Assembly (NCBI GenBank): GCA_016806645.1
Contig: JACSYO010002129.1
Span: forward strand, 682,001-746,000
Length of the DNA stretch: 64,000 nucleotides
Reading direction: 5' to 3'
DNA from: Ophiodon elongatus
Lineage: Eukaryota > Chordata > Actinopteri > Perciformes > Hexagrammidae
Below the pieces are notes generated by a model. It ran no database searches, was not told where the DNA came from, and worked only from the letters and a program-made list of their open reading frames with translations. Shown here one piece after another: positions 11,475-25,069 of this stretch. Each line of letters opens with the position of its first letter. The stretch's first letter is position 1. A program made the translations under genes and the position numbers.

Positions 11475-14400
11475 CTGAAAGATGGAAATAGAATGCAATA
11501 AGTTACACAGAATTTAAATAAAAATGGAATTGAACTCTTTTGATAAATAAAGCCCTCAATTTAAATTTGAAGGAATAAATACATCTTTTAAAATGTGACG
11601 TAAAATCAAAAAAACACATTTACTGATGTCAAAAAGAAAAAGAAAAACAAATAAGGGTAACCTATACATATCTATTTACTGCACAACATCCACGTTATAC
11701 TGTACAGAATATTCACTCATCAAGCAAATAAAAACATTTCGAAAAAAATTCTAATGATCCACTAATTACAAAAGTTGAAGCTACCAATTATGCAGCTCCA
11801 TAATGATAAGCAGCATCTCTGAGATGACCTCTGAAATGCACTGGGGGAAAAAAAAAAAACATGGGGACCACAGGATTCTGCTTTAACTGCATTATAATTG
11901 AGAGCAAAACACCGACCACAGAACAACATGAATCGGAGAAGGATAGCGGAGGGCTGCCCCGGAATTTTCTGATGCGGCATATGACCAAAAGCTTATCTTC
12001 CATCACAGACAAAGTCAATTACAGAAGAGCAATAATACCCCTCTCAACCGAGTATGCTATTCAACAGTCACCGCAGAAGATTTTGACAAAATGTATATGA
12101 AAATACGATCAGAGAAAGAAACAAGTCCCTAGCCATCATCATCTTCTTCCTCTTTTTCTTTGACAACAGCGTTGAAGCCCCTAGAGGTTTGTGACTGACA
12201 GTTGAGAGAAAATGTGTTTCTGCATTATTGAAACATGCAGCCGAAACAGCGGAAACCTCACCACAGGCTGACAGCTAGTCACTGCTGCTTCCGCAGGTGC
12301 TGCACTGGAGGACGGGAGCAGGGTGTCTCATTAGCGATACATGCCAGCATATAAAGTACACATAAAAACAGCACCGTCATGGTGGTCTGCAAAAATGGAA
12401 TGCGAGCAGTTTCTGCAGACAGACATCAGAAACGCATGCACCTCTGACTTGTGGCTGGAAAGTGTCTATGGTTCCACATAAGCAGGCCCGCGGAAAAAAA
12501 GCGCTGAGCTTGCCGTCTTGCGTTGTGCACCTCTGTGGCTCGCACTCAGTGCCTCTTTGTTTGTTTGGCCGTGGTGACACAGGAAGATCATTAAAAGTCA
12601 GCGAGTTAACCTTGAGTTTGGATTTCTTATCGGCACGGCGTCAAAATAAATTTAAGTTAGAGTTGCTTTCGGTAAAAGTGCCGTTGGGAGATTTAGGCTG
12701 TCTCATGCTTCTTTTTTTTTTTTTTTGCACATTGACCTCGTTCTTTTCTCTCCGCCCCGCTCCCTGGCTGAGCGTCTTCTCTTCTTCCTGTTAATGCCCT
12801 CACCTGCTTTTGTTTCCATAGAAACACCCTCCTGCAAGCAAGCAAAAGCATTTCCTTTCAGGGGCTGTTGAAGGCTTCAGGCTCAAACAAGCATCAAACA
12901 CATGGCCTCCTTCTGTGTCAACCAAGACCTGATACAATACACCCTTCTAATGTTATGTCTGCTATGTTTTCAATCATTCACTCCAGCCGTGTATTGTATA
13001 TTTTTTTAAATGGTAAAAATGGGGATATATAAAAATATACAAACGTTCCGGTGCTGTAGGCAAGGAAATAGCGGTATTTCTATATCAAGAGAAACAAGAC
13101 TGCAGAATTCTTGACTGAGGCTTGAACACGATGTGAAAACTTTCCATGAACTCCAAAGGCTTTCGTGCCAAAACGCACAAACAAGGACACTTTTTCTTTC
13201 TTCACAGAAACATGTTTATTATTAAAGCTGCATGTTCTGATTTGTTTTTTGGGGAAATAATGAGAGGGAAATAATTCACAGCCAGCCAAAAGTTTTTTTT
13301 TTTCTTTTTTTTTTCTGACTAGTTGCTTCTGGGTGGCATAATCATGCGAAGAAAAACAACCAGCGGATGAAGGGGAGACGGAGAAAGCCCGCCTCCCACT
13401 CCTACATCTCACCCCCCCGGAGGCCAGGATCAAGCTGAACAGCTCAACAGTGCCCGTCGCAGGAACATGGGTACAGAAATCTGTTAGAGACGACCACCAG
13501 GCAGATTGTTTATCAGCTGCATCTCAATGCAGCGCAGGCCTTTAGCACTTAAACCTAACCTGATTCACAGCCCTGCTACATTTATAGCTTTGTGTATGTT
13601 TGAGTTAGCGTGCATGCGCGCGCATGTGGGTGTACATGTGAATTAGAAGAAAAAAAGAAGAAGGGAAAAAAAAAGGAAAAAGGGCCTGAGAAGGCAGCAG
13701 TTAGCGTGGGAACGACAGGGTCACAGCGGGGGGATTGACTTTATAAACAGACTTTCACAACACTCAAGATCTGGCTGCAGTAGAGAACCAACTGGGAACA
13801 CAGAATGTGGGACAAGACGAGCGAATGAGGCGCATCTGCATCTTCTCATTTTGACAGCGAAATCGGAAACCGTTTACACACTTACACACTTACACACTTA
13901 CACACACACACACTCCACACTGACCTTCAGCCTGTTGAATGAAATATGGTTTTGAAGAGGACTGACCAGTCTTGATGGGAATGTGGTATTTCTCAACTGC
14001 AGAGTAATACGCAGCAGAGACTGCATGCATACACAGACAAAATGCGATAAACTTGAGCACACTGGGAACGTTTCCAAACCGTCGCCGATGCCGCTTCATC
14101 TTTTCACATCTGTTCGGGAAAATGATATTCCAACCCATTTCCCCCAAATGGATACATGTCATGGGAAATGTAAAGTTCGCCCTGTTTATAGATCACATAG
14201 CTCAATTATCAATATAAATACCTAGCCCGGGTCTAAGGAGGGTTCTAAAGCTGCTTAAACATCATACGGTTATAGCCACTACTTTGTGGGAAGAAAATAC
14301 ACACCCACGTCTTGTGGGGGAAAAGCAGAAATAACTTAGGAATTTATCCTTTTACTGAAGAGGGGTGAAAAAAGAGAGGACTTAGACAGTCTGTAACCTG

Positions 14401-15728
14401 AGTATATTCACCCATGAGAATTGTGGATCTTAACGGAAATGCTGCAGTCATTTCTCAGCACTGTAAAGAGATGCTACATCACAGGAAGTGAAGAAAGAGC
14501 TTAAGCTATGACTCAAAAAGCACCCATATCACCAACATGCATCAATGTAGGTTTCAAAGCTCAGCGAACACAGAAAAAGAGAAATCTGAATTCATAGGCA
14601 TGATACAAGACCTGACCCGAATAATTTGTGTCAAGTGTGAGTTTTCACTTCTCGTCAATTCTCTCACAATAGGCCAGTCAACATGTAATACACAAGAGGC
14701 CTCGCACTCACAGACACACACTCCAACATGACTAATGGACCATTTCCCTAATTGAGTATTGATGAATCTTATTTGTGCTTTATCAGTCGAGTGCGTACTC
14801 TACTGTCTGGGGGAGGGTGGCTGATGCAGTGGTGGAGGCTTTCTGTCTGGCTCATTTGAAGTCACTGACCTGGATGGACAACCACATGACCTCAAAGTGA
14901 AATGGCATGGGAGGGGGGGCACAAGCACCCAAATATATGTGTGAAAAGGTTGCTGGTTTTCTTCATCCTATTGACATCTCATGATCAAACCATTTGCAAA
15001 TACCCCATTTGTTGGTGAAAACTCTCATTCATGGCCATATGTTTAAAAGGGTAACACAAGCAAGAGGTATTATCAGTAATAGGTCTAGCGCTAGCGCTAG
15101 CGCTAGCGCTAGCACACACGCACACACGCACACACACACACACACACACACAGACAAATGGCCTCTCGAAGATAGGTATCTGCCATACAACTCAGTTAGT
15201 GCGGCTGAATGTCTCATTTAGGAAGGAGCAGCCCAAGGACTAACAGTGGAAATCACATTATCGCTCAATCATACAGACAGGGAACAACAGATACAAGCTG
15301 ATGCTGCCCTCTGAGCAACGAGAGGAAACGCACTGCTCGAATGAAAAATTACAAATAAAGCCCTCCTACTTGCATAGGAGCCAGATTTAGCAGTAAATGG
15401 TCCATTTTATTGCACTTAGTCGAAGCGGCATGCCATTTGCTTGTGGTGTTTTGATTCAGATCAAGTTGTTGACCTACGGGGCATCTCGAGCGCCCTCCTG
15501 CCAAACCGCCCATTTTTCATGCCACTCGCCACCCTGCACTTACAATAACACAAGGAAGCCAAAGGGCTCATTTGGATCAAAATGTAAATCCTCTGCGGTC
15601 TAAAAAGCAAGGCAAACCCAAAATCTGTCACTGAGAAATGCTGAAAGGGGATGGGGAAAGGCCTTGATAACAAACAGACCATGTTCATGCTCGTGTTGGC
15701 CGGTCTTGTGACCAAATATTTTACAGCA
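11475..15728. other. putative cdc42ep4 first intron, 3' part
   Basis: No exon recognised. Simple repeats include acacttac units at about 13876-13912, a CTAGCG hexamer run and a (CA)n run near 15085-15151. A-rich and T-rich tracts occur near 12711 and 13290-13313. Confidence 0.45.
15085..15151. repeat. compound (CTAGCG)n-(CA)n microsatellite
   Basis: About five units of ctagcg form a perfectly self-complementary run, followed at once by cacacacg and a plain (CA)n run. Confidence 0.9.
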
Positions 15729-16022
15729 CTGAAGCTGAAACAACTGACTGAAATTTAAAACGGACACTTTATTGATTATAGATTAATCCTCGTTTGTCAG
15801 ACAAAAATGCCAAATGAGAGTCTGTCCAATGTGAAGAGTTTCTAAATAGAATATTTGGGGCTTTTCTTGTGTCGGTTGGACAAAACAGTTGGAGGCGTGT
15901 GTTTTGGCTCTGGGAAAATGTGTGGGGACGTTTTTTTTATTTTTTTACTATTTCACAAAACAACCCGTCAATTAATTGATAATTGATAATTCATAATGAA
16001 TAGAATTATACGTTGCAGCCCT
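15729..16022 (-). mobile_element. degenerate MITE of the 'AGGGCTGCAAC' family
   Basis: The right end, read on the minus strand, begins TAGGGCTGCAACGTATAATT and continues with gttttgtccaaccgaca, aaatattctatttagaaa and tttggcatttttgtctgaca. I know this order from a very common fish non-autonomous DNA transposon (hAT-like). The left end is worn (gaagctgaaacaactgactg). Family assignment is from memory. Confidence 0.7.
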
Positions 16023-17939
16023 ACATAGAAATTTAATTAAATCAGGAAGGTACAAAATGAGAAAAACATTCTTTATCATAAGAACACCTCAAATTGAAAA
16101 ACCTCAATATTAACACAGTTTCTCCAAAAAAAACAAAAATAATGCCTCACAGGACAGGAAGGAGAAGATTCAAAAAAGACTGCCTGTGAGTTTTTCTCAA
16201 GCAGACAGCAAAAAAAACTCACATGTCAGTGTTTTTGCCGTCCCCACTCATACCTGGCAAGCTGGTGTGAGGCGGTCTGTTATGCTAATGTCACACCTCT
16301 CCCAGCAGGACATTCTGCTCGGTGAGGATCAAAGCACAACAGATTTTTAGAGCTTCCCTGCTTTAAAAAAAAAAAAAAAAAAAAAAGTGCCTGCAGAGTT
16401 TTTGAATTGGCATTCATATCAATGAGTACTAAATCTGTAGCTATCCTTTGATCAGCGAGTGGGATATTTGAGGTATGAAGATTGGGCTGAAAGAACAAAC
16501 TCAAACAAACTCAGCAGTGTTGAAAAATAACATTTAGTTTAGTGGTACATGATTATACAAGTAAACAGACTGTTAATCTATATATAAACAGTGTGTTGCT
16601 GTAGCAGCATCATCAATAGGCCAACTCTAAAAGTCTATATTAGACCCTTTTATCATCAAATATAGAGTGTATATGTGGGTTTTTTTTAAACACAGCAAAT
16701 CCCGCTATGTGTAAGTGATATTTCCCATTGTGAGTGTGTCGTGCCGTATCAGTTAATTACTAAACAGTGAAAATGTAACTGCGGTTACATATTTTGAATT
16801 TGTTTTACATCTGTTACTTATTCAGTCTCTCTTTTAAACCAGAGCTGGTGATTGCTGGAACGCGGGAAAGACTAACAAAGGTTTTCAGTTTTATTTTGTT
16901 TCTGTTGAGAGTGAATGAAGTGTGTTAGGTTGATCAGCGAGGTAAAAATGACTGCAGTCTGGTGGCTTTGAGGAGAGCACATTAATTGAATGTTTTGTAT
17001 GATAATATATTATAAGAACTGTCCAAATCCCTGTTGATTTGAACATATTCACTTAAACAAGCGTCACGTAGCATAACACCGGAAAAAGGGCGGAAATTAA
17101 CAAGTCCACGCGGGTGTCAGGTTTCCATCGGTGCCAACCTGGAGCCGATAAATACCTGTAACTACTGCAGAGTCATTTGGCCCAGGAACGAATGCCAAGT
17201 GTAACCATTCCCACTGAACACAAAAGCCAGATGTTCGCGGATGTTTGGAGGTTTTTTTTTGTCCAGTGGAAAAGCAGTTTTAGTGACGATGACCAGAACA
17301 GAGATACTTTCAAATGAACCCCGACAACCAACGACAGGGTTCCTGGCAGAGACGAGGCCTGCAGCGAATCACCTCGACGTGTACCAGTTGACCTCTGATA
17401 CGCGAGAGGAGATGACTCGTCTCTTTCACATTTACAGCCGACACAGCCCCCAGACAAGACGCCCCACTTCCTTCTCCCCGTCCTCCGCTTTGGTGAAACT
17501 GACAGCTTTTATTACAGACACAAACAGCGGATGGCTGACAAGAATGTCGTACTCCACTTCAACGCATTCAAGAATGAAAAGTGTTCTGTGGGTTAAACAA
17601 GACTGCTACAAATCATTTCCCCAGATCCACAAAGCCTTTTCATACACAAACAATATTGTCTATTCCAGCGCTGTGCCATTGTCTCTGAATAGAATACAAG
17701 TTACAAACACGCGGCTGAATTGGCAGCCGGCGTTCCTCAACATCAGCGTCATCGGTGCGCTGGGCATGGCATCCGATACAAACGGGCCGACAATTGGCAC
17801 CAATCCGGCGTTTTGAGTAATATTAATAATAATAATAATGAGAGAATGAGCAGAAGAAGAGGTTGACATGGGCGTTATCAAAACAAGAGCACACCAGAAA
17901 TAACCACTTCACATTACTTTGAATGTATTTGGTAATGAT

Positions 17940-18640
17940 ACATGCCTAAAGATCGTTCTCGTCCAGCTGGACCCGCAAGGTCAACGACCAGCTCCGGGTC
18001 ATTAATAACTGCTCCCGTCTCCACGAAAGACGTCTGTGCGCTCTTTAAACTGCGCATGAATCTTACAAATCACCACTGAGCTAAGTGACCGACACGAGTA
18101 ACCTCAACACGGCAATTAGCCCGCTGCTTCTCAAACGCACAGATCAAACGGGCACAGCTACACATGATGGAAGGGTTGCACGGAGAATCGTGTTAGCGTG
18201 TTAAGGGGTACGTCCACAGGAAGGGCAGGGAGAAAATGAGGCAGTAAACCCTCCCATCTCTCCGGAAATCTACTCAGTCTGCCCTTCCTGACAACTCGGA
18301 ATATAAACAAGGCCTCCGTGTCTTCCATCATACTGTATTACCAATGGGCTAACCAAACAAACACAGCTCATATCTCCATCGACCGATAGTTTTAATAACC
18401 TACAGAGATGTGGGGCCCGTGCTGGGACTGCGTGTTCAACAACAACACGGAACATGTATCGGTACACGGAGCGCCGCGGGTTCAACGACATTCATTTTAG
18501 AGGCTGGACAGCAGCAGATAGCGGAGTCACAGCTGATGACAGCCCCAGCCTCGGGCCCCGGTGTCCCAGTCGTCACCCGGGGCCGACGGCCACCGACCGG
18601 CCAGGTGTCTGTGTTAAGCTCGGCAGAGGAGTGAGGTTGC
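17940..18640. promoter_or_regulatory. CpG-dense patch in putative cdc42ep4 intron
   Basis: CpGs are much denser here than in the flanks, most of all at 18460-18640 (for example gagcgccgcgggttcaacg and cccggggccgacggccacc). It may be an alternative promoter or enhancer. I saw no convincing splice donor next to it on the minus strand. Confidence 0.3.
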
Positions 18641-19615
18641 ATTTTGAAACACTCGAGTGGAAACCTGCGCTACTCATTGGGAAGAATGCAGGGAAATGAT
18701 GGGATCCAGAGAATCTTGCTTTAAAGTGCGAGAGTGCCATAATTACGAGGGGTCAGAACAACGAGGAATTACACGAGCCGAGGGAAACCAAAGAAGTAGC
18801 GATTTAACAGTGGAGGGCTGTTTTTGTCAAAGATTGTATTCTTTAGAAAATACAAAACAATACTCGACTTGTGCAATTTTGAGTGGATAATAAGGATACC
18901 GTGCACAGGTTCTCTCCCAAAATCTAACAACCAATTTTTGGTTCAATAGAAATCAAGTACCCACTAAGGGTTCAGGCAGAGAGAAAAATGTAATTTGTAG
19001 TTAACAAATACCAGTCTAGTTGTCAAAACATGTGTGCAGTGGCATTGTCGACTGCTACGCTGATATCAACAACAAGGAAACAGGATGACAAAAAAAAAAA
19101 ATAATTCTACAATTGTCAACATTTCCTCCGGCTCATGGTACCAAGCCCAGCCGACCAGCACACAGTGCAAAGCATGCTGGATCAGTCCAGAAAACAATGC
19201 CACCAAACAAAAGACAGGAACAAACACAGCATTCACACACTGAAATATGAGATGCCCTTAGAATTTGATGTTGGTACAACAAGGTATAAAACAAAAAAGG
19301 TAGGTGGCAGCGCACTAAAGAACTGTTGCTTTAAGTTACAAGTCAAACCATAAACTGTGTACCGAGAGAACGAACACTTTCAAATACTTGTAACTTTCCC
19401 ACTAAACTAAGAATTTATAACATTTTAAAAAGGCCTGTGGTCATAAGAGAAGTGACAACAACCCAACATGTTACTTATGCTACACATCCTTCAAAAGTAC
19501 TGTCAAGTCCTCTGTAATAATGCAGCAGCTTACGGTCACCATCCAAAGAGGCATTCTAGGAAAATAAATAACAGTTTATATTGGCATTTCCTGGAATGTG
19601 AAGGGGCTGAACAGG

Positions 19616-19628
19616 ACACACACACACA

Positions 19629-19659
<31 letters not shown>

Positions 19660-19660
19660 C
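19616..19660. repeat. (CA)n microsatellite
   Basis: Nearly pure CA dinucleotides with one CATA interruption. Confidence 0.9.
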
Positions 19661-20190
19661 CGCAAATGAACACACAAACTGCAGACATGTTCAAACATGG
19701 GTGCAGGACCATACACTCACTGGCCACAAATAACACTCTAAAGTTGCACTTCAGCGCCACCGCAGAAGGATCTTGAGGTGCTGTAAACTAAATTCTGAGC
19801 AGGTCGTGTTTCCTGGGCGGTGCGCCAGCAAACGCGGTCTGCACGTTATCCACTAACAGGGTGGTTGGCACAGTGTCCAACACCATGCGGAGGAAGGATA
19901 ACTTTCACCTTCAGGCACTAAACACATGTCCCCTGCAGGCAATTAGATGCTTTGTAATTTCATAAACAGAGGAGAGTAGAGGGAGCAGAACCTGTGCAGG
20001 CTGGTTGAGTGTGTCGCCTGTCCTGAAAAGCATTACAGAGGCACTTCTGGGGAAAAAGTAAACAGGCTAAAGCCTGCGACACACAAATCTTGGCGATGAG
20101 GCTTGCTTGTTTGCCGTGTCGTCAAACCTTAAATCCATCACAGCGTCTGGGCAGAACAATTTGACGTCTTCGGAAAGCCCTCTGCATGTT

Positions 20191-20236
20191 TTGGATGAGA
20201 CGGGTCAAATGTCACATTTAAACCCGTCTCATCCAA
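20191..20236. repeat. 46-bp near-perfect palindrome
   Basis: Outer arms ttggatgagacgggt and acccgtctcatccaa are perfect 15-base complements. Inner aaatgt and acattt pair around one base, with three unpaired bases between the blocks. As RNA or single-stranded DNA it would form a long hairpin with almost no loop. Confidence 0.9.
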
Positions 20237-21143
<907 letters not shown>

Positions 21144-21342
21144 GCGACAGGGCTATGATTCTGGGTGGGTCAATGGCAGGAGAACAATAAGCAGCCGCCT
21201 TGTGCACCGTGCGCTCCGCCGAGCCGCTAAATAAAGCACATCTGTTCGATACATATTTGAGCTGTGTAAACAAACACGAGAGGTACATTTTACGTGGTGA
21301 AGTTTAAGTGCGAGGACAAACACTGAGGCGCGTAGCACTTAC

Positions 21343-21440
21343 CGAGCATCCCCATTCATAAAGCCGGGCGCCGCTTCACTTTTAGGCCCCCAGCAGGTTG
21401 ACAATGGGGGCGCAATCATCAAACCAACGGAGACGTGAAG
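21343..21440 (-). promoter_or_regulatory. candidate non-coding first exon and promoter of cdc42ep4
   Basis: On the minus strand a strong donor (GATGCTCG|gtaagtgc) at 21342 ends a GC-rich stretch with several CpGs, a CCATTG box and a weak TATA-like cctaaaag. Splicing to 11474 would make a 9.9 kb first intron and a 5' UTR with a short upstream ORF. The transcription start is not visible; the right border is arbitrary. Confidence 0.35.
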
Positions 21441-21966
21441 CGATCAGATAAAACTCTCAGGGAATCCAGACGACCAGACAGACTGGTCTTTCTCTTTTTT
21501 CTTTTCTTTTTTTTTTTTACAGAAATGTTACAATATGCTGTCACCGCATCCACAGAGGAGGTGCTGCTGCTCGTGAGTGCAATAACTCACTACAATGCCT
21601 CCTGCCTGGGTAGTGTGTTTGAACACGCCCTCTTTACATGGCTCCTTAAAGACACAGGCTGCCAGCATGGGGCCCCTCAGACACACTCAGCCTCATTTCC
21701 CTCAAAGTTAAAGGCGGGGTCTGCCTCATAAACACTAATGACATATTATTTAAAAAAAAAAAAAAAGTAAAAATAAATAAATTAAACTTCATCACCACCT
21801 CGCTAATAGATAGTAAAACAAAGAAAAACCAAAACACAAACCCATCTTCTCCACCAGTCAAGAAAACATTATGTATTTAAGGGTGTATTTATATTGCAAA
21901 TAGCAATGCTATACTTTCAACCAGAGTATTGTGTTTACACTCCTTCACTTTCTCTTTGTGGTATTC
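21441..21966. other. spacer upstream of candidate cdc42ep4 promoter
   Basis: Contains T-rich (21490-21520) and A-rich (21750-21780) runs. No coding signal. Confidence 0.4.
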
Positions 21967-22403
21967 GAAACGGCTTGGCTGATAACGAAAATAAACTGTG
22001 TCACTGAGAGGGGAAAATGCCAAGTCATCCCCTGTGAGAACACCGGATACAAAGGAAGTAGGAGAGTGCCCAGCATTACATTTTTGAGGAGGCGCATGCA
22101 ATGCAAGGGAAGACACCTCACTAATTTTAGTCAAATTATTTACACATTGAGGAAAGCAGTTGAAAAGCTTTCATGGATTTCTCCCGTTCTTTAATTACTG
22201 AAGACCTTTTTGAATAATCATTTCTTTAACCATGTGTATTCCAGGCTGATCAACTGCCCTTGTGTCCTGACTGTCAAGATGAAGCCTGCATCGGCTGCAT
22301 ACTGATGGATATTTGACTTGTGAGTGAAATAACATAACACCAGAGGACTTTTTAAATGTTTTAAAAGCTGTAATGTCCAATTTCCTTCTGTATCATACAT
22401 CAT
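21967..22403 (+). repeat. 437-bp repeat unit, copy 1 (complete)
   Basis: Runs from gaaacggcttggctgataac to gtatcatacatcat. Copy 2 begins directly at 22404. The first part (to about 22250) matches 22404-22709 and the last part (about 22255-22403) matches 24481-24614. Confidence 0.85.
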
Positions 22404-22709
22404 GAAACGGCTTGGCTGCTAACGAAAAGAAACTGTGTCACTGAGAGGGGGGAAAACGCCAAGTCATCCCCTGTGAGAACACCGGATACAAAGGAAGTAG
22501 GAGAGTGCCCAACGGGACATTTTTGAGGAGGTGCATGCAGTGCAAGGGAAGACACCTCGCTAATTTTAGTCAAATTATTTACACATTGGGGAAAGCGGTT
22601 CAAAAGCTTTCATGGATTTCTCCCGTTCTTTAATCAGTGAAGATCTTTTTGAATGACCATTTATTTAACCATGTGTATTCCAAGCTGATCAACTGCCCTC
22701 ATGTCTGAC
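22404..22709 (+). repeat. repeat unit copy 2, first part
   Basis: High identity to 21967-22262, including ctaattttagtcaaattatt and catggatttctcccgttctt. Similarity stops after gatcaactgccctcatgtct, where unrelated sequence begins. Confidence 0.85.
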
Positions 22710-23251
22710 CGCTCATTAGTGCCTTTTGCAATGGAAATGAGTGGGAAGCAGCTAAAGTACACCCCACGGCTGTGCACGCTCACCCTGAGCTCAAGAGAAA
22801 GGAATGTGTAAATGGTCGATAATTATCATAAATCACGTCCCTCCACTACCTGCATTGAAAGGCTTTTCTCTTTTGTCTTTTACAGCCGTTTAGTAGTGTT
22901 GCCCTATCTATCCATACTGCTCTTGAAACTCACTGTAATGTGACAAGATGCATGCAGAGTGTCCATCATCACAGACATTCAAAAGTCATTTCCTGCCTTT
23001 GGCTGTGTTCCCAGTATGGTCTGTCCCACCAGCTGATGGGAGAACAAGATTCTTCATGATGGAAATTTGACTGTAGTGACCCTTTGTCCAGGAACAAGCT
23101 GCATTCAAACTTTACGAGTGGCTTTTTTTCAAACATGCCCACGCCCCTAGAAGTATCAACTTTAGCACTCTCCTCTATAATACAACATAACTTCACTTAA
23201 GATTAATATTAAATGAGTGTGTTAACAGGATGTTTCCCCACAAGAGGACTA

Positions 23252-23285
<34 letters not shown>

Positions 23286-24480
23286 TCCAAACAAATTGGA
23301 ATCTGGTTAAGACAGGAAATATGAGAATGCACTTCCAATAACACAATTACTGCAAAACCTGCATTTACATGCAGCTGGTCTGCAATCACATTTTTCTCCC
23401 TGCCATTATCCTGCTGTGCAGACTGAAGACGCCCATTTCATGCAGCCAGTGCTCATTTAGTTATTTAATGCAATAAAGTTGAACATTAATGACGGGAAGC
23501 TAAACTTCTCAGCGACCTATCAAGAGCAAAAATCCAGGCTGCTTCGTTCTATGCGCTGCTGATGGAGCAGTACTGCAACAGTCTCCTATTGTTGCAGCTT
23601 TGTGTATTGCATCGACAGCTTTGACAGCTCTGTTCAGTGGTCCAGCAGAAGAGGGTGTTTGTGCAGTGGTGTCTCAGCCTTTGCTTCACCAAGTGCAAAC
23701 TATGCTTTTGATGTTTTCGAATCTTTCAAAAAAATCCATTCTCAGTTGAGGCACTTTGGACATTCAGGGAAATCTTTAGTTGTCTGGCTTTTTGATGTTG
23801 AATTTCCTCCCATATTGTACATGGGACCCCTTAAACCTTTGGCAACGGTTTATAGCTCTAGCAGCCTGGTGTTGTGTATCTCTAAAGTATGGCTGTTGTG
23901 ATGCCAGAGGATCAGATGAGGAAGCTGTGTGATGTAATCATTTCTCTCTTCAGTGCAGTGGGATCCTTTGTCAATCTTGTGATTTCTGTTATTTCACAGC
24001 AGAGGGAGCGAAATAGGGCTTCACCACTAAGCCTATAAACCATATAAGAGAGAGAAAACTGTGCCCTTTAACCTTTTAGCAAAGGCGAACACTTCCGGTT
24101 TCCTTTTCTTAATGACAAACACATGACTACCGCTAACTGCAGTAATGGAGAGCTTTCTCCTCTCCTGCTGGTGCAGGTAGTATGTGCTAGTTGACCATTG
24201 GCCGTTGTCTTTGCAATGTGTTCAAATGCAACTTTTTGGCCAAGACACAGGTGACGTGAGGTGACGCAACAGTTCTCCTTTGTTGCAAATAGTTCTTTGA
24301 TATTGGTTCAATGAGTCTGGGCCCTATGAACAAATACCATAGCAAAGTTTTAGACAGGCCGGATGGGTTGAACAAGTATGCGCACATTTCAGAATGCTGC
24401 CTAGAACAGCACAGTGGTGAAACCTATTAGCGAGCCAAGCTCACAAAATGGATTATGATGCATAATATCCACTCTATTGA
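22710..24480. mobile_element. probable insertion splitting repeat copy 2
   Basis: About 1.77 kb with no counterpart in copy 1 separates the two parts of copy 2. The borders carry tgtctgac on the left and tgtcctgac on the right, compatible with an 8-9 bp target duplication. I could not see clear terminal inverted repeats or a transposase. Includes a CT-rich run at about 23251-23288. Confidence 0.5.
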
Positions 24481-24614
24481 CTGTCCTGACTGTCAAGACA
24501 AAGCATGCAGTGGCTGCATACTGATGGATATTTGACTTGTGAGTGAAACACCAGAGGACTTTTTAAACTTTTTAAAAGCTGTGACGTCCAATTTCCTTCT
24601 GTATCATACATCAT
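24481..24614 (+). repeat. repeat unit copy 2, last part
   Basis: Matches 22255-22403, for example ctgcatactgatggatattt and caatttccttctgtatcata, with one short deletion (gaaacaccag versus gaaataacataacaccag). Confidence 0.85.
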
Positions 24615-25069
24615 GATTTTGTCCTCATTTTGGAGTCACCACTCAGGCTGAGTTAGCTGCGTTGCAAATGTGCTCTGATGCACTTCAACAAGCGCAGTCA
24701 GAATTAGGACACATATTGTATAAGTCGGTCCCAGAAGAAGATACTGAACTGAAATGTAAAAATGTAACAGATTTGTTGATGTGAAGCCGCGTCTGTGAGT
24801 GTGTGTGTGAACAGATGATTACTCGGTGTGCCTCCTCACAGTGAATTGAGTGAGAGGGAACAATACTCACAGCAGCGGTAAGTGTAAAAGATTATCATAA
24901 TTTTGAGTTACAAACTAGAATTATTCAAAATATTACAAAGCAATATGTTATATTTCATTTTTAAAGCTCAGCTATTTTTTTGTTGGAGAAACAAGTTGGG
25001 CTATAAAGTATACATGAGCTGTGATATGATTTATCCTCTGCAATTCCAGACTTCATGTTGGGGAATACT
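24615..25069. other. intergenic, no gene seen
   Basis: No coding or repeat signal recognised. Confidence 0.4.

Larger units (their letters stand above)
16023..20190. other. putative cdc42ep4 intron, middle
   Basis: Has an A tract (16364-16386), the CpG-dense patch, and a (CA)n run at about 19616-19660. A 191-codon plus-strand ORF (17241-17816) shows no known domain and is probably chance. Confidence 0.45.

Noticed and set aside
11058..11501. 147-codon plus-strand ORF
   Set aside because: Antisense shadow of the cdc42ep4 coding exon.
17241..17816. 191-codon plus-strand ORF
   Set aside because: No known domain, mixed composition without coding pattern, no splice or promoter support; likely chance in the putative cdc42ep4 intron.
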